A stretch of 38,284 nucleotides of DNA from assembly GCA_902810705.1 (NCBI GenBank), contig CADDYU010000023.1:1-38284 (forward strand), written 5' to 3'. This DNA comes from Methylococcaceae bacterium (GTDB lineage Bacteria; Pseudomonadota; Gammaproteobacteria; Methylococcales; Methylococcaceae). The translations under genes and the position numbers were made by a program. Under the pieces are notes generated by a model. The model saw only the letters and a program-made list of their open reading frames with translations. It made no database searches and was not told the origin of the DNA. The stretch's first letter is position 1; every line of letters begins with the position of its first letter. This document shows, piece by piece, positions 1 through 8,834 of the stretch.

Positions 1-334
1 CCGATACCCCCACCACCGAGAACCCAGCCAATCCCAGCCTGTCGGCCAGTTCGGCGACATCGTCGGCCCAGCCGACGAGCGTGCGCTTGTCTTGCCAGTC
101 GGAAAGGCCGTAACCCGGCCGATCCGGAGCGATGATCCTGACTCCCATCCGGAGCACCTCCGCGGCGACCAGCCGGCTTTCCAGGCGAGAAGCGGGAAAC
201 CCATGACAGTAAATCACCGGCGTGCCTGAGGGATCTCCGATTTCGGAGAAGCCGATCCGCCTTCCATCCGCCAGCGAAATGGTATTGTTCAAACGCGCTT
301 CGGTATTCCTGCTCTCCATGTCGTTATTGTCCAT
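1..334 (-). CDS. Alpha/beta hydrolase, N-terminal part (runs off the window)
   Basis: The first 111 codons of a gene read leftwards; the 3' end lies outside the window. The translation has the usual start of an alpha/beta hydrolase: a beta-strand pair (TISLADGRRIGFSEIG), then PVIYCHGFPASR, which is the HGxP oxyanion-hole motif, and IIAPDRPGYGLSDW, the conserved D-RPGxGxS segment. The last visible residues, FSVVGVS, are where the G-x-S-x-G nucleophile elbow should begin, so the catalytic serine itself is cut off or at the very edge. The ATG at 334 is preceded by AAAGAGAAC, a plausible ribosome binding site. It lies just downstream of the cbbS terminator, so it is probably transcribed separately. 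The substrate cannot be told from this part. Confidence 0.82.
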   Translation of the reverse strand, partial: MDNNDMESRNTEARLNNTISLADGRRIGFSEIGDPSGTPVIYCHGFPASRLESRLVAAEVLRMGVRIIAPDRPGYGLSDWQDKRTLVGWADDVAELADRLGLAGFSVVGVS

Positions 335-353
335 GTTCTCTTTACCACGCCCG

Positions 354-390
354 CAAAAAAAGCCCCGATCCGCGCGAGCAGAACGGGGCT
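354..390 (-). terminator. Rho-independent terminator after cbbS
   Basis: On the minus strand, AGCCCCG and CGGGGCT form a 7-bp stem (361-367 with 384-390) followed at once by a run of T (354-360). It lies about 20 bases after the cbbS stop codon and should end the cbbLS transcript before the hydrolase gene. Confidence 0.85.
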
Positions 391-408
391 CTCGCTGATC
401 CTCGCGTA

Positions 409-768
409 TTAGACCGTGATCGGGCCTCGGTAAATCACCATCGCGGCGCCTTGAGACTGCTTGAAATTATCGTAGCCGATCAGACGCACGTGGTGGTTTG
501 GATGGGCCTTATGGCAAGCTTCCGCCTCGGCCAGAATTTTATCCACGTCGGTTTCGCCGAACAGCGGCAGTTTCCACATGTACCAGTAATGATCGAACGC
601 GTTTTCCGGCTCGGTATGCTCGATGGCCGGGCTCCAACCCTTGCTGACGATATATTCCACCTGCTTGCGGATCTGGGTCTCGTCAAGAGGCGGCAGGTAG
701 GAGAAGGTCTCGAACTTGCGGCTGGAAGCGTCGGTGAGACTGGATTTGTAGTCTTGCAATTCGCTCAT
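409..768 (-). CDS. cbbS: Ribulose-1,5-bisphosphate carboxylase/oxygenase small subunit
   Basis: Small subunit (119 aa) of form I RuBisCO, which caps the L8S8 holoenzyme that fixes CO2 onto ribulose-1,5-bisphosphate in the Calvin cycle. The family shows in [21 protein letters not shown] near the N-terminus, the segment [11 protein letters not shown], the [14 protein letters not shown] motif near residue 62 and the C-terminal [11 protein letters not shown] segment. The length fits the proteobacterial type. It is the second gene of a two-gene operon, 125 bases after cbbL on the same strand, and is followed by a strong terminator. No cbbQ or cbbO activase gene follows, as would be common in many form IA operons. 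Confidence 0.97.
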   Translation of the reverse strand: MSELQDYKSSLTDASSRKFETFSYLPPLDETQIRKQVEYIVSKGWSPAIEHTEPENAFDHYWYMWKLPLFGETDVDKILAEAEACHKAHPNHHVRLIGYDNFKQSQGAAMVIYRGPITV

Positions 769-893
769 GTTTCATTTCCTCGATGAATTCTTAATCGTTC
801 TATGCTCTTTCGGGAATGCCTCCCGCGATGATCTGGGTCGCGAGAGGTCCCGGAGCGTCCATCGGCGTTCGTAGCGGAACGCGGGAACGATGA

Positions 894-2315
894 TTATTTG
901 TGGGCGATATCCAACTTGTCGACCGTGTCGAACTCGAACTTGATCTCCTTCCAGGTTTCCAGGGCAGCCTTGAGTTCGGGGCTGCTCTTCGCGGCGTTCA
1001 GCAGGATATCCTTGCCTTCCTTTTCGAGCTGCCGGCCTTGGTTGCGGGCTTCAACGCAGGCCTCCAAAGAGATGCGGTTGGCCGCAGCGCCGGCCGCGTT
1101 GCCCCAGGGATGCCCCAGGGTGCCGCCGCCGAACTGCAGGACCGAGTCGTCGCCGAAGATGGTGACCAAGGCCGGCATGTGCCAAACGTGGATGCCGCCC
1201 GAGGCCACGGCGAACACGCCCGGCATGGAGCCCCAATCCTGGTCGAAGAAGATGCCTCTCGAGCGGTCTTCCTTGATGAATTTCTCGCGCAAAAGATCGA
1301 TCCAGCCCAGGGTCGCCTGCCGGTCGCCCTCCAGCTTGCCCACCACGGTGCCGGTGTGCAGATGATCGCCGCCGGACAGGCGCAGCATCTTGGTAAAGAC
1401 GCGGAAGTGGATGCCGTGGTTGGGATTGCGATCCATCACGGCGTGCATGGCGCGGTGGATGTGCAGCAACACGCCGTTGTCGCGGCACCAGTTGGCGAGG
1501 CCCGTGTTGGCGCAGAAACCGCCGGTGATGAAGTCGTGCATGATGATGGGCGCGCCGATTTCCTTGGCGTACTCGGCCCGCTTGTACATCTCTTCCGGAG
1601 TCGGCGCGGTCACGTTGAGATAATGGCCCTTGCGCTCGCCGGTTTCGGCCTCGGCCTTGTGGATCGCTTCCATGACGAAATCGAACCGCTGGCGCCAACG
1701 CATGAAGGGTTGGCTGTTGACGTTCTCGTCGTCCTTGGTGAAGTCGAGGCCGCCGCGCAGGCACTCGTACACGGCGCGGCCGTAATTCTTGGCGGAGAGG
1801 CCCAGCTTCGGCTTGATGGTGCAGCCGAGGAGCGGGCGGCCGTACTTGTTCATGATGTCGCGTTCGACCTGGATGCCATGGGGCGGGCCGCCGCAGGTCT
1901 TGACGTAGGCAATGGGAAAGCGTACGTCCTCCAAGCGCAGGCCGCGGACGGCCTTGAAGCCGAACACGTTGCCGACCAGCGAGGTGAACACGTTGACGAC
2001 GGAGCCTTCCTCGAACAAGTCGATGGGATAGGCGATGAAGGCGTAGAACTGGTCGTCGCTGCCCGGCACGTCCTCGATTTGGTAGGCGCGGCCCTTGTAA
2101 TAATCCAGATCGGTCAGGAGATCGGTCCACACCGTGGTCCAGGTGCCGGTGGATGATTCGGCCGCGACGGCCGCGGCGGCTTCCTCGCGCGGCACGCCCG
2201 GTTGCGGGGTGATCTTGAACACCGCGAGAAGATCGGTGTCCCGCGGCGTGTAGTTGGGGTCCCAATAAGTCTCGCGGTATTCCTTGACACCCGCGCTGTA
2301 AGTCTTGCCAGCCAT
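894..2315 (-). CDS. cbbL: Ribulose-1,5-bisphosphate carboxylase/oxygenase large subunit, form I
   Basis: Catalytic large subunit (473 aa, full length for form I). All key residues are present: Lys168 and Lys170 in TIKPK, the carbamylated Lys194 with the Mg ligands Asp196 and Glu197 in DFTKDDEN, His287 in HIHRAMHA, and loop 6 with Lys327 in [11 protein letters not shown]. The N-terminal start ([17 protein letters not shown]) and overall sequence resemble the proteobacterial green-type (form IA) enzymes; the IA assignment is by recall, without an alignment. The ATG is preceded by AGGAGGAAGAA, an excellent ribosome binding site. It leads the operon with cbbS; a CbbR regulator gene is not adjacent in this window. 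Confidence 0.98.
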   Translation of the reverse strand: MAGKTYSAGVKEYRETYWDPNYTPRDTDLLAVFKITPQPGVPREEAAAAVAAESSTGTWTTVWTDLLTDLDYYKGRAYQIEDVPGSDDQFYAFIAYPIDLFEEGSVVNVFTSLVGNVFGFKAVRGLRLEDVRFPIAYVKTCGGPPHGIQVERDIMNKYGRPLLGCTIKPKLGLSAKNYGRAVYECLRGGLDFTKDDENVNSQPFMRWRQRFDFVMEAIHKAEAETGERKGHYLNVTAPTPEEMYKRAEYAKEIGAPIIMHDFITGGFCANTGLANWCRDNGVLLHIHRAMHAVMDRNPNHGIHFRVFTKMLRLSGGDHLHTGTVVGKLEGDRQATLGWIDLLREKFIKEDRSRGIFFDQDWGSMPGVFAVASGGIHVWHMPALVTIFGDDSVLQFGGGTLGHPWGNAAGAAANRISLEACVEARNQGRQLEKEGKDILLNAAKSSPELKAALETWKEIKFEFDTVDKLDIAHK

Positions 2316-2724
2316 TTCTTCCTCCTGTGCTTGAATGGATTATCGATAAGGATAGACATTCCTGAGGTTTGAACGTCCCGTTGTCCCTGCACCCGGCGAA
2401 CTATAAGCCTCCCAATCCATAAATAAAATTAAAATGTTGTGATTAAGGCAATAAGAATGGACTTATGAGAAACCGAATGAAACGACCATAGCCTAGGCCA
2501 GGCTGTTTCGCGGGCAGGCGGCCGCGTTGACTCTCGCCTTGTCTCTTTGATAAGTTCCGACCAGAGATTCGGCATCGCTCTCGTCTTCACGAGGGCGATG
2601 CTGGGGAACGAGCCGTACGGAGTACCGATCGATCCCCCATAAAGAAAATATTCCGGTTCGCGCGCTTTTCGCTTCGCTCCAACCGCCGGTTTACCCGAAT
2701 ATTATTCTGTTATGGAATACCGCC
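2316..2724. promoter_or_regulatory. Divergent intergenic region upstream of cbbL
   Basis: This 409-base stretch separates cbbL (minus) from the membrane protein gene (plus) and must hold both promoters. Its cbbL-proximal part (about 2400-2470) is distinctly A/T-rich. On the minus strand it contains TATAGT about 90 bases before the cbbL start, a candidate -10 box, with no good -35 box; a LysR-type (CbbR) activator would fit, but I cannot point to a defined operator. The other half has a long hairpin, listed separately. No coding frame stands out. Confidence 0.45.
2572..2601. repeat. 13-bp inverted repeat (hairpin) between cbbL and its divergent neighbour
   Basis: GCATCGCTCTCGT and ACGAGGGCGATGC pair along all 13 positions, with one T-G wobble and a CTTC loop. 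There is no T-run on either side, so it is not a standard terminator for either strand. It could be an operator, a transcript leader structure or a REP-like palindrome. Confidence 0.6.
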
Positions 2725-3384
2725 ATGAACGATCGCTCCGAAACTCTTCCTGCGGCGAAAGTATTCGCCACCTCCCGCGCCAAGGTATTGGCGGACCTGC
2801 TGGACACGCATCACACGACGTTTTACACCGTCATCAGCGTCATTCAGGCCACCTGTTTCGGGTTCCTGGTCCTGGTGTGCTTCGAGGAGGGCAAAGCCTA
2901 CGGCACCTCCCAATGGCTGCTTGCGGCCAACACGCTGGCGATCATCGTCCTGGTCTGGAATAGCTTCATCAGGGGCTTCGTCATCCTTTCTTACGTACCC
3001 AAGCTGATCGATGGCGCCATGCCGTTCGCGCTGGGCGCCGCGCAGTGCTTCGCGGCCTACTTCGTCGCTCACGACGTGCGCGGCTGGTATTGGAGCATTG
3101 CCGCGCTGAGCTTTATCGGTTTCATCAGGTATGTGAACGCCGAGATCAATGCCCGCCTCAATCCGGAAGAAAACGCGCATGTCATGGACTTCTACATTCG
3201 GCACTTACGCATGTTGCAGGTTTCCAGTCTAATGGCGCTCGCGGCTTGCGGGGGAATGGCTTATTTCGCTCACTGGCCGGAGAAGATCCTGGTTGCGGTT
3301 TCCTTTGCCGTTACCGCCGGCTACGCGATCGGCGAGGAGGCGCTTTGGCTGCGATTGGAGAAGTTCGCGCGCGGCGCGAGCTGA
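2725..3384 (+). CDS. Polytopic membrane protein of unknown function
   Basis: A 219-residue protein that I do not recognise. It begins with a hydrophilic segment of about 30 residues, then shows roughly six hydrophobic stretches (near residues 33-53, 63-83, 98-118, 120-138, 165-184 and 188-206), so it is most likely an inner-membrane protein. A charged loop between the fourth and fifth stretch contains NAEINARLNPEENAH. There are no catalytic or metal-binding motifs I can name. The ATG at 2725 follows GGAATACCGCC, a modest ribosome binding site. It is divergent from cbbL and stands alone before glyA. Codon usage is like that of the neighbours, so it looks like a genuine gene. Confidence 0.75.
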   Translation: MNDRSETLPAAKVFATSRAKVLADLLDTHHTTFYTVISVIQATCFGFLVLVCFEEGKAYGTSQWLLAANTLAIIVLVWNSFIRGFVILSYVPKLIDGAMPFALGAAQCFAAYFVAHDVRGWYWSIAALSFIGFIRYVNAEINARLNPEENAHVMDFYIRHLRMLQVSSLMALAACGGMAYFAHWPEKILVAVSFAVTAGYAIGEEALWLRLEKFARGAS

Positions 3385-3473
3385 AACAGCGCTTCAACCG
3401 GAACGCCACCTGTCCAAGGCAGGTCGACGCCGCGGTGCCCGGCGCCATCCGACGCACCATTCGTACAAATCCT

Positions 3474-3501
3474 CTCAAGACCCGCGCTTTTCTGCTATAA
3501 A
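3474..3501 (+). promoter_or_regulatory. Possible sigma-70 promoter of glyA
   Basis: CTCAAG (3474-3479) and TATAAA (3496-3501) are 16 bases apart, about 80 bases before the glyA start. The -10 match is good; the -35 match is weak. Confidence 0.35.
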
Positions 3502-3578
3502 ATCCGCCTTACGCGGCCCACCCCGCTCCTCAATAGCCGCACTTTCTTACCTCCCCAACATCATCGAAGGTCAGATTT

Positions 3579-4835
3579 ATGTTTAGCAAGGGTATGGAAA
3601 TCGCCGGATTCGACGACGCGCTCTGGTCAGCGATTCAAAACGAGGAACGACGTCAGGAAGATCATATCGAACTGATCGCCTCGGAGAACTACGCCAGCCC
3701 CCGCGTCCTCCAAGCCCAAGGCACCGTGCTCACCAACAAGTACGCCGAAGGCTATCCGGGCAAGCGCTATTATGGGGGCTGCGAGTACGTGGACATCGTC
3801 GAGAAGCTGGCCATCGATCGCGCCAAGTCCCTGTTCGGCGCCGATTTCGCCAACGTGCAGCCGCATTCCGGCTCGCAGGCCAACGCCGCCGTCTACATGG
3901 CTCTCCTGAATCCCGGCGATACCGTGCTGGGCATGAGCCTAGCCCACGGCGGGCATCTGACCCACGGCGCCAAGGTCAGCTTCTCAGGCAAGCTCTACAA
4001 CGCCGTGCAGTACGGCCTGGACACCACGACCGGCTACATCGATTACGATCAGGCCGAGGCCCTGGCCAAGGAATACAAGCCCAAGCTGGTCGTCGCGGGC
4101 TTCTCGGCCTACTCGCGCGTGGTGGATTGGCGGCGCTTCCGCGATATCGCCGATTCCGTGGGCGCTTACCTCCTGGTGGACATGGCCCACGTCGCCGGCC
4201 TCGTCGCGGCCGGCGTTTACCCGAGTCCCGTGCAGATCGCCGACGTCACCACCACGACCACCCACAAGACCCTGCGCGGCCCCCGCGGCGGCCTCATCCT
4301 CGCCAAAGCCAACGAGGAGATCGAGAAGAAGATCAACTCCCTGGTTTTCCCCGGTATCCAGGGCGGTCCCCTGATGCACGTCATCGCCGCCAAGGCCGTG
4401 GCTTTGAAGGAAGCCGCCCAGCCGGAATTCAGGCAGTACCAGGAACAGGTCGTCGAGAACGCCCGCGCCATGGCCCAGCGCTTCATCGACCGCGGCTTCA
4501 ATATCGTGTCCGGCGGCACCGACAACCATTTGTTCCTCTTGGATCTGATCGCCAAGGGCATCACCGGCAAGGCCGCCGACGCCGCCCTGGGCCGCGCCCA
4601 CATCACGGTCAACAAGAACGCCGTGCCCAACGATCCGCAATCGCCCTTCGTCACCAGCGGCATCCGGATCGGCACCCCGGCGATCACCACCCGCGGCTTC
4701 ACCCAGGAAGATTGCGTGCTCCTGGCCGATTGGATCGCCGAGGTGCTGGATGACCCGGAAAACGAGGCCGTGATCGAACAGGTCCGGCGGAAGGTGACAG
4801 ACATCTGCCGGCGCTATCCGGTCTACGCCGGCTAG
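3579..4835 (+). CDS. glyA: Serine hydroxymethyltransferase
   Basis: PLP enzyme (418 aa) that converts serine and tetrahydrofolate to glycine and 5,10-methylene-tetrahydrofolate, the main cytoplasmic source of one-carbon units. Clear family marks: [15 protein letters not shown] near residue 30, [17 protein letters not shown] near 53-69, HSGSQAN at 96-102, and the PLP Schiff-base lysine Lys230 in [16 protein letters not shown]. The length matches E. coli GlyA closely. The start gives an N-terminus ([16 protein letters not shown]) aligned with E. coli (MLKREMNIADYDAELW). nrdR follows 57 bases downstream, the common gammaproteobacterial order, and the two may share a transcript. Confidence 0.98.
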   Translation: MFSKGMEIAGFDDALWSAIQNEERRQEDHIELIASENYASPRVLQAQGTVLTNKYAEGYPGKRYYGGCEYVDIVEKLAIDRAKSLFGADFANVQPHSGSQANAAVYMALLNPGDTVLGMSLAHGGHLTHGAKVSFSGKLYNAVQYGLDTTTGYIDYDQAEALAKEYKPKLVVAGFSAYSRVVDWRRFRDIADSVGAYLLVDMAHVAGLVAAGVYPSPVQIADVTTTTTHKTLRGPRGGLILAKANEEIEKKINSLVFPGIQGGPLMHVIAAKAVALKEAAQPEFRQYQEQVVENARAMAQRFIDRGFNIVSGGTDNHLFLLDLIAKGITGKAADAALGRAHITVNKNAVPNDPQSPFVTSGIRIGTPAITTRGFTQEDCVLLADWIAEVLDDPENEAVIEQVRRKVTDICRRYPVYAG

Positions 4836-4839
4836 CCGA

Positions 4840-4855
4840 GGGGTTCCTCAACCCC
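4840..4855 (+). repeat. Short hairpin between glyA and nrdR
   Basis: GGGGTT and AACCCC form a 6-bp stem around a CCTC loop just after the glyA stop. No T-run follows, so it is at most a weak attenuator or an mRNA stability element. Confidence 0.3.
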
Positions 4856-4892
4856 GGCGATACCGCGCCAGCTTCAGGGAGGCAATGCGAAC

Positions 4893-5402
4893 ATGCGGTG
4901 TCCGTTCTGCGGTGCCCAGGATACCCGGGTCATCGATTCCCGCCTGTCGCAGGAAGGCGATCAGGTTCGCCGCCGCCGCGAATGCGCCGAATGCCGAGAG
5001 CGCTTCACCACCTACGAAACCGCGGAATTGAGCATGCCACGGGTGGTCAAGAGCAACGGCAGCCGTGAGCCGTTCCGGGAGGACAAGCTGCGCGCCGGGA
5101 TGCTCCGCGCCCTGGAAAAGCGCCCCGTGGGCAGCGACCGGATCGAGGCGGCCGTGAACCGTATCAAGAAGAGGCTCTTGGCGTGCGGCGAGCGGGAAGT
5201 CCTTTCCCGCTTCATTGGCGAGAGCGTCATGCAGGAGCTCGCCAGCTTGGACCAGGTCGCCTACATCCGGTTCGCCTCCGTGTACCGCAGCTTCCAGGAC
5301 GTGAACGAATTCCGCGAGGTCATCGACCGATTGGAGCAGGAACCTAGCCCCGAGGAAAAGAAAAATCAGGGGGATCTATTCAACGCCGAAACCGATGCTT
5401 GA
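4893..5402 (+). CDS. nrdR: Transcriptional repressor NrdR
   Basis: Zinc-finger and ATP-cone protein (169 aa) that represses ribonucleotide reductase operons according to the ATP/dATP state of the cell. The N-terminal zinc ribbon has the four cysteines Cys3, Cys6, Cys31 and Cys34 (MRCPFCG ... [10 protein letters not shown]). The ATP-cone follows from about residue 46 ([19 protein letters not shown]) to about 136, ending with [17 protein letters not shown]. The C-terminal 20 residues are charged and probably disordered. It lies between glyA and ribD. Regulation of nrd genes is the known role of the family; no NrdR target operon is in this window. Confidence 0.97.
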   Translation: MRCPFCGAQDTRVIDSRLSQEGDQVRRRRECAECRERFTTYETAELSMPRVVKSNGSREPFREDKLRAGMLRALEKRPVGSDRIEAAVNRIKKRLLACGEREVLSRFIGESVMQELASLDQVAYIRFASVYRSFQDVNEFREVIDRLEQEPSPEEKKNQGDLFNAETDA

Positions 5403-5524
5403 AGCGCCTTTGATCTATGACGTCCTGCCCGGCCGTGGACGGGCGGAGGCTAAATGCGGCCCGGCGCCTCCGCTTCGAGCATCCATCTCTCCGCTTTCCC
5501 GCTGATCCGACGACCGTTCGCTGC

Positions 5525-6628
5525 ATGACCTCGCCCACCGAATTCACCGCTGACGACGCCGCCTACATGGCCCGGGCCCTCCGGCTCGCGGAGCGCGGCC
5601 TCTACAGCACCGACCCGAACCCCCGGGTCGGCTGCGTCATCGTGCGCGGAGGCCGGATCGTCGGCGAGGGCTGGCACCGCAAGGCGGGGGAATCTCACGC
5701 CGAGGTCGAGGCCCTCCGCGAGGCGGGCGGCGAGGCTCGCGGCGCCACCGCCTACGTCAGCCTGGAACCCTGTTGCCATCACGGTAAAACCCCGCCCTGC
5801 ACCGAGGCCCTGATCCAAGCCGGCGTCGTCCGCGTGGTGGCCGCCATGCAGGACCCCAATCCCCGCGTCGCGGGCGCGGGACTCAAGCGGCTGGCGGAAG
5901 CCGGCGTCGCGACCGACTGTGGCCTTCTAGAGGGCACAGCCGAAAACCTCAATTTAGGTTTCTGCCGGCGGATGCGGACCGGCCGGCCGCTCGTCCGCAG
6001 CAAGCTGGCCATGAGTCTGGATGGCCGCACCGCTCTCCTCTCCGGCGAAAGCCGATGGATCACGGGGCCCGATGCCCGCCGCGACGCGCACCGCCTCCGC
6101 GCGCGAAGCTCGGCCATCGTGACCGGCATCGAGACGGTCTTGGCCGACGATCCGGAACTCACCGCCCGGCTGACCGAAGCGCCGGGAGCCATCGTGCAGC
6201 CGGTGCGGGTGGTGCTGGATTCGAAGCTGCGGCTGCCGGCCACCGCCCGCTTGGTCCGAAATCCGGGACGAGCGGTGGCGCTCACCACGGTGGACGGAGC
6301 TTCCCATAATCCCGCCATGTTGGAGGTGCACACGCTCCCCGCCGCGGCCGATGGCCGACTGGACCTGGCGGCCGTCATCGACTGGCTCGGGCGGTCGGAA
6401 TTCAACGAAGTGCTGGTGGAAGCGGGCCCGACGCTCAACGGCGCGCTGTTGCGGGGAGGCTGGGTGGACGAATGGATCGTCTACCTGGCTCCGCTGGTGC
6501 TGGGCGATAAGGCCCGCGGCTTGTTCCACCTGCCCGAGCTGACCCGGATGGCGGACCGCTTCGAGCTGGCGCTCAAGGACCTGAGGCCGGTAGGCAAGGA
6601 CCTCAAGCTGACCTTCGGAAAGCCCTGA
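5525..6628 (+). CDS. ribD: Bifunctional diaminohydroxyphosphoribosylaminopyrimidine deaminase / 5-amino-6-(5-phosphoribosylamino)uracil reductase
   Basis: Catalyses steps two and three of riboflavin synthesis. The N-terminal deaminase domain (about residues 10-150) has the zinc site His58 and catalytic Glu60 in ESHAEVEA, with Cys83 and Cys92 in PCCHHGKTPPC. The C-terminal reductase domain (about 155-365) starts at SKLAMSLDGRTA and carries the LVEAGPTLNGALL motif. I chose the ATG at 5525, giving 367 residues, the same length as E. coli RibD, with homology beginning at once (DDAAYMARALRLAERG). An in-frame ATG at 5417 would add 36 residues with no family likeness. The downstream ribE/ribBA genes are not here; the next gene, fumC, is convergent. 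Confidence 0.95.
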   Translation: MTSPTEFTADDAAYMARALRLAERGLYSTDPNPRVGCVIVRGGRIVGEGWHRKAGESHAEVEALREAGGEARGATAYVSLEPCCHHGKTPPCTEALIQAGVVRVVAAMQDPNPRVAGAGLKRLAEAGVATDCGLLEGTAENLNLGFCRRMRTGRPLVRSKLAMSLDGRTALLSGESRWITGPDARRDAHRLRARSSAIVTGIETVLADDPELTARLTEAPGAIVQPVRVVLDSKLRLPATARLVRNPGRAVALTTVDGASHNPAMLEVHTLPAAADGRLDLAAVIDWLGRSEFNEVLVEAGPTLNGALLRGGWVDEWIVYLAPLVLGDKARGLFHLPELTRMADRFELALKDLRPVGKDLKLTFGKP

Positions 6629-6659
6629 ACCCTCGCCGATCCAGCCAAAGCTGCGATTC

Positions 6660-8048
6660 TCAGGCCGAAATCCCGCCCGCCGTCAACTTGGCGGGATCGA
6701 GCAGCCGTTCCAATTCTTCCCGCGGAATCTCCGTCATCTCCGCCGCCACGTCGAGGATGGGCCGTCCCTCCTTGTAGGCGGTCTTGGCGATTTCCGCCGC
6801 CTTCAAATAGCCGATGACTGGATTCAAAGCCGTCACCAGAACGGGGTTCAGGGCCAACGCCTTCTTCAGGTTGTCTTCCCGCACGGCGAATCCGGCGATG
6901 GCCTTGTCGGCCAGTAGACGGGAAACATTGGCGAGCAGCTCGATGCTTTGCAGCAGGTTGTAGGCGATCACCGGCAGCATGACGTTGAGCTGGAACGCGC
7001 CGGACTGACCCGCCACGGTGATGGTGGCATCGTTGCCGATGACCTGGGCGGCCACCATGCAGACGGCTTCCGGAATCACCGGGTTGACCTTGCCGGGCAT
7101 GATGGAGCTGCCCGGCTGCAGGGCCGGCAGCTCGATTTCGCCGAGCCCCGCGAGCGGCCCCGAATTCATCCAGCGCAGGTCGTTGGCGATTTTCATCAGG
7201 CTGACGGCGACGGTCTTCAGCTGCCCGGACAATTCCACCGCCGCGTCCTGCGTGCTCAGGCTCTCGAAGAACGATTCGTTGGGCGTGAACGGGAGGCCGG
7301 TTTCCAAGACCAAGGCTTCGGCGACGCGCTGCGCGAACTCCGGATGGGCGTTGATGCCGGTGCCCACCGCCGTGCCGCCCTGGGCCAACCTGTAAATCCG
7401 GGTCAAGGCCATTTGCACGCGGGCCTCAGCGTTCCGGACTTGCAGCGCCCAGCCGCCGAGCTCCTGGGCCAGGGTCACCGGCATGGCGTCCATGAGGTGG
7501 GTGCGGCCGGTCTTGACGGCAGTCTCCAGAGTCGCGGCTTTGGCCTCGATAACGCTTGCGAGGTGTTCGAGGGCGGGCAAGAGGCGCTCGTGACACTCGA
7601 TCGCCGCGCTCACGTGGATGGCCGTCGGGATGGTGTCGTTGCTGCTTTGCCCCAAATTGACGTGGTCGTTGGGACTGATCTCCCGCCCACTCGCGCGGGA
7701 GGCGAGCGTCGCGATGACCTCGTTGAGATTCATGTTGGTGCTGGTGCCGCTGCCGGTCTGGAACACGTCCACCGGAAATTGATCAGCATGAGCCCCCTCG
7801 AGGATCTCCTGAGCCGCTTTTTCGATGACGGCGCCGAGCGTTGCATCCAAAAGGCCCAGCTCAACGTTGATGCGGGCGGCGGACTTTTTGATCAGGGCCA
7901 CGGCGCGGATGAAGGCGGACGGCAGGCGGAGGCCGCTGACCGGGAAATTCTCGACGGCGCGCTGGGTCTGGGCGGCATAGAGGGCCCTGGCCGGTACCTG
8001 GAGCTCGCCCATGCTGTCTTTTTCGAGACGGAATTCTTGGGGGTTCAT
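6660..8048 (-). CDS. fumC: Class II fumarate hydratase
   Basis: Iron-independent fumarase that interconverts fumarate and malate in the TCA cycle. The three superfamily signatures are present: TGSGTSTNMNLNEV, HVNLGQSSNDTIPTA, and the catalytic loop GSSIMPGKVNP. The aspartase/fumarase superfamily shares these, but the segment VDVFQTGSGTSTNMN and VNLGQSSNDTIPTAIHV fit fumarases of this branch. I place the start at the ATG at 8048 (462 aa, normal for FumC), which is preceded by AAGAGGACAGAT, a good ribosome binding site. An in-frame start at 8171 would add 41 residues without similarity. It is downstream of pcm on the same strand with a 123-base gap. Confidence 0.93.
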   Translation of the reverse strand: MNPQEFRLEKDSMGELQVPARALYAAQTQRAVENFPVSGLRLPSAFIRAVALIKKSAARINVELGLLDATLGAVIEKAAQEILEGAHADQFPVDVFQTGSGTSTNMNLNEVIATLASRASGREISPNDHVNLGQSSNDTIPTAIHVSAAIECHERLLPALEHLASVIEAKAATLETAVKTGRTHLMDAMPVTLAQELGGWALQVRNAEARVQMALTRIYRLAQGGTAVGTGINAHPEFAQRVAEALVLETGLPFTPNESFFESLSTQDAAVELSGQLKTVAVSLMKIANDLRWMNSGPLAGLGEIELPALQPGSSIMPGKVNPVIPEAVCMVAAQVIGNDATITVAGQSGAFQLNVMLPVIAYNLLQSIELLANVSRLLADKAIAGFAVREDNLKKALALNPVLVTALNPVIGYLKAAEIAKTAYKEGRPILDVAAEMTEIPREELERLLDPAKLTAGGISA

Positions 8049-8171
8049 ATCTGTCCTCTTGACGTCGCTCTTCCGATCAATAACGAGACCGCGATTTTTC
8101 TGGGATTGGAGAAATGTTGTGGCATCGAAGCGGCTTGCGGGTCCGGACCGGGCGAGCGTCCGCCCCATCAC

Positions 8172-8834
8172 TCATGAAACCATGCCCGGCAACAAGGGCA
8201 CGAAACTGACGGGCTCGATATCCTCCATCTGATAGCCGACCTCGGTGCGGGTGATCCGCATTAGGGTCTGGGCGCGCCCATCGCCTACCGGGATGACCAG
8301 GATGCTGCGGCGGGCCATCTGCGCGAGCAGCGGCTCGGGCACTTCGGGAGGCGCGGCGGTGACCAGGATGCCATCGTAGGGCGCGTATTCCTCCCAGCCC
8401 CAACCGCCGTCGGTGTGCTTCAGCCGCACGTTCCTAAGCCGCAGGTCCTGGAGGCAGCGGCGGGCCCGCTGTTGCAGGGGATAGATGCGCTCCACCGAAT
8501 GGACCCGCTTGACCAGCTGGGCCAGTATGGCGGTCTGGTAGCCCGAACCGGTGCCGACTTCCAGCACTTTGTCCAAAGGCCCTCTTTCCAGCAGCAGCTC
8601 GGTCATCCGCGCGACGATGTAGGGCTGGGAGATGGTTTGATTGAAGCCGATCGGCAGGGCCGTGTCTTCGTAGGCGCGGCTGGCGAAGGCGTCCTCGACG
8701 AAGATGTGGCGGGGCGTATCCAGCATGGTCTGGAGCACCGCCGGATTGGCGATGCCTTGCTCCTGGAGGCGGTTGATCATGCGTTCGCGGGTCCTGCGGG
8801 AGGTCATGCCGACGCCCTGGAGCCGGCGGTTCAT
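8172..8834 (-). CDS. pcm: Protein-L-isoaspartate O-methyltransferase
   Basis: SAM-dependent repair enzyme (220 aa) that methylates isoaspartyl residues in damaged proteins. It shows [35 protein letters not shown], the substrate-binding region of the family (described here in pieces: RHIFVE, then [10 protein letters not shown]), motif [14 protein letters not shown], and the later [15 protein letters not shown] place the start at 8834, where the ATG overlaps the surE stop as ATGA, showing translational coupling with surE. A longer in-frame reading to 8993 lies inside surE and is not needed. The surE-pcm order is typical of gammaproteobacteria, but nlpD and rpoS, which often follow, are replaced here by fumC. 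Confidence 0.95.
   Translation of the reverse strand: MNRRLQGVGMTSRRTRERMINRLQEQGIANPAVLQTMLDTPRHIFVEDAFASRAYEDTALPIGFNQTISQPYIVARMTELLLERGPLDKVLEVGTGSGYQTAILAQLVKRVHSVERIYPLQQRARRCLQDLRLRNVRLKHTDGGWGWEEYAPYDGILVTAAPPEVPEPLLAQMARRSILVIPVGDGRAQTLMRITRTEVGYQMEDIEPVSFVPLLPGMVS

Noticed and set aside
900-2156. A 418-codon open frame on the plus strand opposite cbbL
   Set aside because: It is an antisense shadow of a highly conserved GC-rich gene, with biased composition (His, Gly, Ala, Val, Asp) and no recognisable domain.
5417-5524. An N-terminal extension of ribD from the upstream ATG
   Set aside because: The 36 extra residues are Arg/Pro-rich without family similarity, and the shorter form has the length of E. 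coli RibD.
6948-8177. A 409-codon open frame on the plus strand opposite fumC
   Set aside because: Antisense shadow of fumC; composition is low-complexity and there is no ribosome binding site or family motif.
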